A DNA stretch of 64,000 nt from an uncultured Clostridia bacterium (lineage in GTDB: Bacteria > Bacillota > Clostridia > Christensenellales > Pumilibacteraceae): positions 139,454 to 203,453 of the forward strand of contig CAKQPR010000003.1 in assembly GCA_934270565.1 (NCBI GenBank), written 5' to 3'. Shown here one piece after another: positions 58,532 through 64,000 of this stretch. Position numbers and translations under genes: made by a program. Each line of letters begins with the position of its first letter. Position 1 is the stretch's first letter. The notes beneath the pieces are model-generated. The model saw only the letters and a list, made by a program, of their open reading frames with translations. It was not told the origin of the DNA and ran no database searches.

Positions 58532-59800
58532 ATGACGCCGCAAGCGGAAGAAAGAAAAGAAAGGTATAACGCTTGGTTTTTAAATCGTGAAAGTCGGAAA
58601 GGGTCGAAATTTTCGCCGATAACGCTTAATTCTTACATAGGCGCGGCAAATCGCGCATTGCAGGAACTTGCCGAAGCGGAAAAGAAAAAGATATTCGAAT
58701 ATGACGACGTTTCCGAATTGAAACGAATTTTCGGACTCGCGAAACGAACGCAGGCGTACAAAAATCCGGACTGCAAACGAGGGTTCGAAAATTATATCGA
58801 GTTTCTTTCCGATAACGGCGACGGCGGAGAAGAGACGGCGGACGAGGAAAACGTTTCGGCACCGCCCGTCGAGCTCAATACCATTCTTTACGGACCGCCG
58901 GGGACGGGTAAAACGTACAATACGGTAAATTACGCGGTAAAGATTATCGACCCGCTCGGCTATGCCGCGATCGGAAGCCACGACGAGGCGATCGCTTTAT
59001 ACAAGAAGTACGAAAGGGACGGAAGAATAAGGTTTACTACTTTCCATCAGTCCTACGGCTATGAGGAATTTATCGAGGGTATCAAGCCCGTTACGACCGA
59101 AAACGGAATGAAGTACGTGGTCGCGGCGGGTGCGTTCAAGGAATTTTGCGACAGAGCTAAACTCGATTCCGTCAACAATTACGTTTTTATCTGCGATGAA
59201 ATAAATCGCGGGAACGTTTCCAAAATTTTCGGCGAACTGATTACGCTGATCGAGCCGACGAAACGCCTCGGCGCGGCGGAAGAAACGACGTGCGTTCTAC
59301 CGTACAGTCGCGAGGAATTCGGCGTTCCGAAAAACGTTTATCTTGTCGGCACGATGAACACCGCGGACAGATCGCTTGTTCAGCTCGACGCCGCGCTTCG
59401 GCGCAGATTTTCGTTTGTGGAAATGATGCCCGACTATACCGTTCTCGCGGGTAAGAGAGCGGGTGCGGTCGATGTTGCAAGAATGCTCGCAACGATAAAT
59501 GAGCGTATTTCGGCGCTGATCGATCGCGGACATACGATAGGACACGCATATTTCACTTCTTTGAACGAGAATTCAACCGTAGAAGAACTTGCGGCGATAT
59601 TTAAAAACAAGGTCGTTCCGCTGTTGCAGGAGTATTTTTACGACGATTACGAGGCGATCGAAAAGGTGCTTTCGTCGGAATTTATCGAAAGAAAGCCGAA
59701 CCCGTTCGGCGGACGCGAAATTCGGGATATAAAATATCCGACCGACGAGGCGGCGTTTATAGGTATTTACGCGCGCAAGACGGACGAGACGAATGAGTAG
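58532..59800 (+). CDS. mcrB: McrB-like AAA+ GTPase of a type IV restriction system
   Basis: 422 residues. Walker A GPPGTGKT (121-128), Walker B VFICDEINRGN, and GTMNTADRSL are the McrB hallmarks. The N-terminal ~110 residues (a small helical domain, NAWFLNRESRKGSKFSP) differ from the methylcytosine-binding domain of E. coli McrB, so the DNA mark recognised may differ. RBS AAAGGAG. It forms hexamers that drive DNA translocation for cleavage by McrC, encoded next with an 8-nt overlap. Part of a probable phage-defence island. Confidence 0.93.
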   Translation: MTPQAEERKERYNAWFLNRESRKGSKFSPITLNSYIGAANRALQELAEAEKKKIFEYDDVSELKRIFGLAKRTQAYKNPDCKRGFENYIEFLSDNGDGGEETADEENVSAPPVELNTILYGPPGTGKTYNTVNYAVKIIDPLGYAAIGSHDEAIALYKKYERDGRIRFTTFHQSYGYEEFIEGIKPVTTENGMKYVVAAGAFKEFCDRAKLDSVNNYVFICDEINRGNVSKIFGELITLIEPTKRLGAAEETTCVLPYSREEFGVPKNVYLVGTMNTADRSLVQLDAALRRRFSFVEMMPDYTVLAGKRAGAVDVARMLATINERISALIDRGHTIGHAYFTSLNENSTVEELAAIFKNKVVPLLQEYFYDDYEAIEKVLSSEFIERKPNPFGGREIRDIKYPTDEAAFIGIYARKTDETNE

Positions 59801-61079
59801 AACGATAACTTTATTCGAATTCGACGAGGTTTCGGCGGGCGACAGACTCAGCGCGGGCGAATTCCGCGAACTTAAAAACCTGATCGTTCCCGACCCCGAG
59901 GCGAAAGAGATTGCCGAACTCGGTCCGATTTCGGACGCGGCCGTCTGTCTTTCTCTCGGTACGCGCAACGGCAAGGAAGTAATAAAGGTTAAAAATTACG
60001 TCGGAACGATTTCGCTTCCGTGCGGAACGGCGGTGGAAATATTGCCTAAAATCGCGGCGGAAGAAACGGCGGCGCAAGCTCGTCTGATCGTGACGAAAAT
60101 GCTTGTCGCGTGCGGCGTTCTGCCGTATAAGGCGTTCGAATCGGCGAGACTTTCCGCCGAAAAGCTCGATATTTACGAAATATATATCCGTGCGTTTCTC
60201 GACGAGGTTTCGCTTCTTTACAAAAAGGGGCTGAAGGCGGGGTATGTGTACCGCGAAAGCAACGAGAATTTTCTTAAGGGGAAGCTGAAATTCGCCGAGC
60301 ACGTCAAAAGAAATTTTGCGCACGGCGAGAAATTTTACGTCGGGCACAACGAATTCGACTTTAACCGCCCCGAAAACAGGCTGATAAAATCAACGCTCGT
60401 AAGGCTCGTAAGATTGTCGAAAGATAGCGGGAACAGGCGGGATCTGAGAATTCTAAGCTCGGCGTTCGGCGAAGTCGAAGCTTCGGTGAATATCGAAGCG
60501 GACATATCGAAGTGCGAAAGCGGCAGGGCGGTTGCCGATTATAAGAACGTTTTGCCGCTTTGTAAACTCTTTCTGAAAGGGAAAAGTTTTACGTCGTTCG
60601 GCGGAAAGAACGAAGCGACCGCGCTTTTGTTCCCGATGGACAGGCTGTTTGAATCTTTTGTAGCCACCCGAATGAGGCTCGAGACCGACGGTTGGGAGTT
60701 TTCGGCGCAGGCTCGGGGAAAGTTCCTTTTCGAAGACCGGAAATTTCCGCTTCGTCCGGATATCGTGCTTTCGCGCGAGGGCGAACGGATCATAGTCGAT
60801 ACAAAATGGAAGAAACTCGCGGACGACCCGCGGCAGAATTACGGCATTTCGCAAGCCGATATGTATCAGATGTACGCTTATCACACACGGTTTGACAACG
60901 TAAAACGCGTTATACTGATCTATCCGTATGCGGGGAAGGATTTGTTTGTTCCCGACTATGTGACGCGGGCGGGCGATAAGCGCGTGACGATTTCGGTGCG
61001 GTTGTTCGACATAGAGAAATATCTGCGCTGCGGGAAGTTTTTCGAATGCGTTTACCCGCGCGACGATTTCGGGTTATAA
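59793..61079 (+). CDS. mcrC: McrC nuclease subunit
   Basis: 428 residues. An N-terminal domain contacts McrB (KVKNYVGTISLPCGTAVEILPK, cut). The C-terminal PD-(D/E)xK nuclease has RPDIVL followed by IIVDTKWKK (near residues 325-348), and QADMYQMYAYHTRF. It cleaves DNA carrying modified bases when loaded by McrB. Start overlaps mcrB by 8 nt, tight coupling. Both active-site parts are intact, so the system looks functional. Confidence 0.94.
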   Translation: MSRTITLFEFDEVSAGDRLSAGEFRELKNLIVPDPEAKEIAELGPISDAAVCLSLGTRNGKEVIKVKNYVGTISLPCGTAVEILPKIAAEETAAQARLIVTKMLVACGVLPYKAFESARLSAEKLDIYEIYIRAFLDEVSLLYKKGLKAGYVYRESNENFLKGKLKFAEHVKRNFAHGEKFYVGHNEFDFNRPENRLIKSTLVRLVRLSKDSGNRRDLRILSSAFGEVEASVNIEADISKCESGRAVADYKNVLPLCKLFLKGKSFTSFGGKNEATALLFPMDRLFESFVATRMRLETDGWEFSAQARGKFLFEDRKFPLRPDIVLSREGERIIVDTKWKKLADDPRQNYGISQADMYQMYAYHTRFDNVKRVILIYPYAGKDLFVPDYVTRAGDKRVTISVRLFDIEKYLRCGKFFECVYPRDDFGL

Positions 61080-61089
61080 GGAGAAATTT

Positions 61090-61611
61090 ATGGTTAAGGC
61101 GACGGAAAGAGCGGTTATCGATATGGAAGTCGACAGCGACGAGGGGTTTACTTCGCCGTATTCCGCGGCAGGCAAGCCGGTTATAAGCTCGGAAGTGGCG
61201 GATTTTCTCGAGAACGCCGCCGACGCTTTCCACCCGCGCGAAAGCCTTACGCTCAACGTGTACGGCGATTGTATCGACGACGGCGAAAAGGCTCGTTACG
61301 GCGCGGCGATCCGTAATTATTTCGGCAATAAACTCGGTGACGTAAACCGTTCGATAGTGCGGAAAAGTTTCGTCGCGCTTGTTTTTACCGTGATAGGCAT
61401 ACTCGGGCTCGTCGCCATGTTCGTGCTCGACAGGCTCGGCACAAACGGCGTTTGGGTCGAATGCGTGGACATTTTCGCATGGGTGTTTCTGTGGGAAGCG
61501 GTCGATCAGTTCTTTATCGAACGCAGGCTTCTGCTCCTCAAACGCAAGCGCAACCTCGCTTTTACGCAGATGGAAATCAATTTTTATCCGTTGAAGCGCG
61601 AGGAGAAGTAA
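61090..61611 (+). CDS. two-TM membrane protein next to mcrBC, hypothetical
   Basis: 173 residues. A soluble N-terminal ~93 residues (SEVADFLENAADAFHPRESL, DDGEKARYGAAIRNYF) precedes two adjacent membrane helices (about 97-118 and 124-142) and a short basic C-terminus (RKRNLAFTQMEINF). I do not recognise the family. RBS AAGGAG; it starts 10 nt past mcrC, followed by an XRE gene 4 nt later. Its fixed place in the operon suggests an accessory part of the defence island or a co-regulated membrane effector; function is not known. Confidence 0.85.
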   Translation: MVKATERAVIDMEVDSDEGFTSPYSAAGKPVISSEVADFLENAADAFHPRESLTLNVYGDCIDDGEKARYGAAIRNYFGNKLGDVNRSIVRKSFVALVFTVIGILGLVAMFVLDRLGTNGVWVECVDIFAWVFLWEAVDQFFIERRLLLLKRKRNLAFTQMEINFYPLKREEK

Positions 61612-61615
61612 AAAT

Positions 61616-61828
61616 ATGATAGACATCAAGGATATTCAGAAGCGGTTGAGGGACGAGATAGGGGCGAGCGGTATGACTCAGCGCGAGCTGGCGGAGAAAT
61701 TGCACATAAATCCGTCTACGGTCAGCAAGTATATGAGGCTTGACAAGTTTCCCTCGCTCGATACGTTTGCGAATATTTGCGAAGTTCTCGACGTTTCGTC
61801 GGACGAAATTTTAGGGCTGAAACGATAA
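61616..61828 (+). CDS. XRE family helix-turn-helix regulator
   Basis: 70 residues, almost only a DNA-binding domain: IQKRLRDEIGASGMTQRELA then EKLHINPSTVSKYMRLDKFP and a C-terminal EVLDVSSDEILG. RBS GAGGAG. Last gene of the mcrBC run and a natural candidate for its repressor. A terminator overlaps its stop codon. Confidence 0.92.
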   Translation: MIDIKDIQKRLRDEIGASGMTQRELAEKLHINPSTVSKYMRLDKFPSLDTFANICEVLDVSSDEILGLKR

Positions 61829-61869
61829 AAAAAAGACCGTCACGGCTATGTTTGCGGCGGTCTTTTTTT
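61827..61869 (+). terminator. terminator of the mcrBC operon
   Basis: AAAAAAGACCG / CGGTCTTTTTTT, 11-bp stem with an 18-nt loop TCACGGCTATGTTTGCGG. Loop and right arm are nearly repeated at 63419-63457. Confidence 0.9.
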
Positions 61870-61940
61870 GCGTTGAGCGGTTAAGGGCGTTGTTTGCGGC
61901 GTGGAAATGTGCGCTGTCCGAAGATTTCGGGGCGGTTACG

Positions 61941-62375
61941 TTATTTTTCGTCGAACACGGTAGGGCGGACGATCGGCAAGCCGTCGAGCTTGTCAGATAT
62001 GTTCGAAATCACGTCGTTCGCCTCGTAGATTACAAACAGAGCCGAAGAAAGTCTCAGCCCGAGGGTTTTCATACGCCGATCGAACGGCTCGGCGGTGCTC
62101 GAAAAGTCTTTGACGAAAAACGTGTGGTTTATGTAGTTTCTGATAAAAATGACTTTTTTGAGCTTCTCGTAAAGAGCGTTGTCGATTATGCCGTTTACTT
62201 TCAGCGCGTCGTTCAGTTTGTTAAGAGACGAGCCGTTTATGTTCTTTACGGGCAGAGCGAGGCGCTCGGCGATGGCTTTGAAGTCGCGTTCGAGCTCCTG
62301 CGATGCTTTTATTATTCGACCGACCGCGGCGTACACGTCGTTCGGAAAGTCCTTTATTTCTATGTAATCTCCCAT
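61941..62375 (-). CDS. HEPN-like helical protein
   Basis: 144 residues, all-helical. ATG at 62375 (GGAG 8 nt before) is chosen. VIFIRNYINHTFF holds an R-x4-H motif (RNYINH) as in HEPN-domain ribonucleases and their inactive relatives, at the expected place near the start of a late helix. Helices before it (IKASQELERDFKAIAERL) fit the fold. HEPN proteins act in toxin-antitoxin and phage-defence systems by cutting RNA. Its start overlaps the stop of the membrane-protein gene (TAATG). The call rests on motif and fold pattern only. Confidence 0.75.
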   Translation of the reverse strand: MGDYIEIKDFPNDVYAAVGRIIKASQELERDFKAIAERLALPVKNINGSSLNKLNDALKVNGIIDNALYEKLKKVIFIRNYINHTFFVKDFSSTAEPFDRRMKTLGLRLSSALFVIYEANDVISNISDKLDGLPIVRPTVFDEK

Positions 62376-63061
62376 TAAACAGTCTCCGTATATAATAAAT
62401 CGTCGATTTTGAGCGCGATCCTGTTGGACGCCGAAATCGTCGCTTTCAGCCACGTTCCGTCATCGAGAGTGCAGGACAACGACACCGAATAGAGCGACCG
62501 AAGCGTGTTGTGTTCGTCCGTCTTTTTGCCGTTCACTGCCATATATCGGTGATAATATCCGGCGTAAACGGCGATTTTATAGCCGTTGTATCTGTACTCC
62601 TTGTAATTGCACGTCCACGAGCCGATCAGGAACGTCAGTCCGACCGTCAGCACGAGTATAAGGGTAATTCTGCCCGCTTGGTGCGCGTCGATCGACGACG
62701 AATCGTAAAAATTATACTCGACAATCTCGTATGACTCAACTTTGCCGTCTACATAAACCGTGTTGCTTACTTCTGCGGAAGTTCCGTAAAAGTACACCGT
62801 TTCGGTTGACAGAAGATGCTCGTTTTTATCGTAAAACGCTACTTTCGCGTTCCCCGAAAGCACGGGTTTATCGAACGTGAGCGTAAGCCGGACGTCCGAT
62901 TCGTCAAACGATTCGTAATAGCTCAGAAGCTCGCAGGATTCGTTGCGGATTTTAAGATCGGGCGCTTCGTAGTTTATCAGATACACCGAAACGAATATCC
63001 CTATGATTACCGCTATCGTCCAGCTTGCCCGTCGCTGTATGAGCTTGGTTTTTTCCTTCAT
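62375..63061 (-). CDS. two-TM membrane protein with extracytoplasmic beta domain, hypothetical
   Basis: 228 residues; ATG at 63061 follows GGGAGGGAG. TM1 is about residues 12-31 (SWTIAVIIGIFVSVYLI), then ~95 residues of beta-rich outside domain (LTLTFDKPVLSGNAKVAFYD), TM2 about 128-147 (ITLILVLTVGLTFLIGSW), and a cytoplasmic domain of ~75 residues rich in Tyr (YAGYYHRYMAV). No known family recognised. Its mRNA starts with an unusual structured leader and a terminator-like hairpin just before the RBS. It pairs with the HEPN-like gene, overlapping by one base. Confidence 0.8.
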   Translation of the reverse strand: MKEKTKLIQRRASWTIAVIIGIFVSVYLINYEAPDLKIRNESCELLSYYESFDESDVRLTLTFDKPVLSGNAKVAFYDKNEHLLSTETVYFYGTSAEVSNTVYVDGKVESYEIVEYNFYDSSSIDAHQAGRITLILVLTVGLTFLIGSWTCNYKEYRYNGYKIAVYAGYYHRYMAVNGKKTDEHNTLRSLYSVSLSCTLDDGTWLKATISASNRIALKIDDLLYTETV

Positions 63062-63076
63062 AACTCCCTCCCAAAC

Positions 63077-63105
63077 AAAAAAGCGTGTTCCGCAAGGAAA
63101 CACGC
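63077..63105 (-). promoter_or_regulatory. attenuator-type terminator hairpin in the leader
   Basis: On the minus strand GCGTGTTTCC-TTGC-GGAACACGC followed by TTTTTT, ending 6 nt before the RBS of the membrane-protein gene. The upstream gene at 63520 has its own terminator, so this one lies inside the leader of the HEPN operon. Confidence 0.7.
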
Positions 63106-63127
63106 CTGCATAACGTGCCTCTCATGC

Positions 63128-63216
63128 TGCGACACATTTTACCTAATATTAAGGCGAGAGTGTACGTTTTTGCCTATACTACTCCTTAATATCAGGTTGT
63201 ATTAAAATGTGTCGCA
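63128..63216 (-). ncRNA. structured leader region: 89-bp imperfect palindrome
   Basis: Ends are TGCGACACATTTTA (63128-63141) and its perfect complement (63203-63216). An inner ATATTAAGG / CCTTAATAT pair (63146-63154 with 63184-63192) forms a second stem, with a ~29-nt apical part containing AGGCAAAAACG on the minus strand. A promoter on the minus strand places the transcript start at the outer edge, so the RNA would begin with this fold. A miniature mobile element is the alternative reading. Confidence 0.55.
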
Positions 63217-63221
63217 ACGCT

Positions 63222-63250
63222 ATTTTACCACAACGCAAGCAAAAAATCAA
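63222..63250 (-). promoter_or_regulatory. promoter of the HEPN/membrane-protein operon
   Basis: On the minus strand TTGATT (63250-63245), a 17-nt spacer and TAAAAT (63227-63222). Confidence 0.75.
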
Positions 63251-63403
63251 ACGTTTTGAGCGGCGGAGGATAAGAAAACGCGATTTTTGGCCGTGTTTAT
63301 GCCGAAAAACGAATACTTTTCGGAACAAAACGACTATATTCGGTAGACTGAATGTGGTATAATCGAGAAAACGAAGGCGGGAAAGCCGTCGAAGGAGCGA
63401 AAA

Positions 63404-63469
63404 ATGAGCGATAAAAATACCGTCGCGACCATGTTTGCGGCGGTCTTTTTTTGCGATGAGCGGCGATAA
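63404..63469 (+). CDS. possible 21-residue ORF ending in terminator-like DNA
   Basis: ATG after GGAG at 9 nt, with TATAAT at 63358-63363 (no good -35 box). The reading frame runs into a copy of the mcrBC terminator loop and T run (63419-63457). It may be the remnant of a lost gene joined to a terminator, a leader peptide, or non-coding. The right arm of the hairpin is intact but the left arm has a mismatch. 63251-63357 shows nothing else. Confidence 0.3.
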   Translation: MSDKNTVATMFAAVFFCDERR

Positions 63470-63471
63470 CG

Positions 63472-63503
63472 AAAAAACACGCCCGAGAGAGGACGTGTTT
63501 TTT
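63472..63503 (-). terminator. terminator of the surface-type gene at 63520
   Basis: AAAAAACACG / CGTGTTTTTT hairpin; on the minus strand followed by T6, 17 nt past the stop at 63520. Confidence 0.85.
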
Positions 63504-63519
63504 GTCGATTTTTGTAGTT

Positions 63520-64000
63520 TTATTTGTCGTAGTAGCCGTCGAACGTAACGGTGAATTTTACGCCGCTTTCGTTCGTGAACAATATCGTAACGTAATTGTT
63601 CGTGTTTTTGTTTTCCACCCGACTTTGCTCGAACACCTTATTATTTACGTCGGCATCCGTCGTTCCGTCGAAGTTCCCGAACGTTCCCGACTTTGCGATA
63701 TCGATTACTATTTCCTTGCCGTCGTTGGTTATCGTAACGTTTTGTTTCGTTCCGACCGCTTCGCCGTTGACGATGACCTCGGATCCGAGCGTCGCGCTTC
63801 CCGTTAAGTCCGCGCCCTTGATCTTCGCAACGAGCTTGGTGTAAGGGGTATTCGCTTTGGCGAGCAGAGTAACCGACTCGTAATTATGCGCTTCGGCAAA
63901 ACCGTCGGCGTTGTCCGTATAGACAACCGCGGTATTCGAGAACGAAGGATACAGCGAAACGTTTGTTCCGTTGAATTTGTTTTCGAGCGCCGATTTCACG
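63520..64000 (-). CDS. C-terminal part of a beta-rich, probably secreted protein; start outside window
   Basis: The frame is open to the window edge; a GTG at 63999 is not taken as the start. The ~160 visible residues are beta-strand-like and rich in Asn/Thr/Val (TGSATLGSEVIVNGEAVGTK, NYVTILFTNESGVKFTVTFD), resembling C-terminal domains of gut Clostridia surface or carbohydrate-binding proteins. No membrane anchor or sorting signal at the C-terminus (GYYDK). No family is recognised. Confidence 0.75.
   Translation of the reverse strand, partial: VKSALENKFNGTNVSLYPSFSNTAVVYTDNADGFAEAHNYESVTLLAKANTPYTKLVAKIKGADLTGSATLGSEVIVNGEAVGTKQNVTITNDGKEIVIDIAKSGTFGNFDGTTDADVNNKVFEQSRVENKNTNNYVTILFTNESGVKFTVTFDGYYDK

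Noticed and set aside
63128..63216. Insertion-sequence end or known IS terminal repeat
   Set aside because: No transposase is nearby and the arms match no IS end that I recognise; kept as a leader structure instead, with a mobile element as an alternative.

Overview
The window looks like chromosomal DNA of a Gram-positive anaerobe of class Clostridia, probably a gut commensal. The evidence is spmA/spmB sporulation genes, a SipW-type signal peptidase with a TasA-like substrate, walJ(yycJ)...rlmH synteny, a lipoprotein-dependent sugar ABC importer without its own ATPase, many glycan-degrading enzymes, and near-consensus TTGACA-17-TATAAT promoters. Assignment to Christensenellales or a relative is only my inference.

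Region by region. (1) 1-5.5 kb: end of a GH3 enzyme, a GH78 rhamnosidase, a stand-alone Fic protein and an AraC regulator. (2) 5.7-23 kb: a glycan-use region. It holds a surface protein broken by one in-frame TAG, then a tightly packed operon of DUF4838 protein, GH31 enzyme, sugar-binding lipoprotein, two permeases, a 1448-residue secreted modular protein and a second DUF4838 lipoprotein. (3) 23-29.4 kb: tRNA-Ser(GCT) with a repeat-flanked small gene, spmBA, metG, tatD and the TatD-linked radical SAM gene. (4) 29.4-38.7 kb: an SPFH/zinc-ribbon/membrane-protein trio, a sugar isomerase-like gene, a small TasA/SipW/XRE surface-protein locus, and a GIY-YIG/hypothetical/DUF3592 operon. (5) 39-50 kb: aconitase, an Lrp/aminotransferase pair, an SGNH hydrolase, tspO, uppP, a GIY-YIG protein, a GNAT acetyltransferase and two-subunit class I fumarase. 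(6) 50.8-58.5 kb: walJ-like MBL protein, two CPBP membrane proteases, rlmH, an M14 peptidase, tadA, proC and an SGNH hydrolase. (7) 58.5-64 kb: a probable defence island with McrB, McrC, a membrane protein and an XRE regulator, facing a HEPN-like/membrane-protein operon that has a structured leader with a terminator hairpin. The end of another surface-type protein runs off the right edge.

Almost every long intergenic gap (8961-9807, 28351-28777, 32568-33600, 36670-36900, 38700-39200, 41276-42027, 44490-44950, 46390-46800, 48330-48678, 50100-50760, 54297-55200) is a mosaic of short palindromic repeats from a few families. One family keeps its hairpin while changing the stem: five different stem sequences, each with matching complementary changes, occur in this window. 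Pairs of these hairpins in opposite orientation bound units of about 130-240 bp that look like miniature mobile elements. This repeat system, the structured leader at 63.1-63.25 kb, the HEPN/McrBC neighbourhood and the recurrent unrecognised module of the two large surface proteins are the most unusual items.
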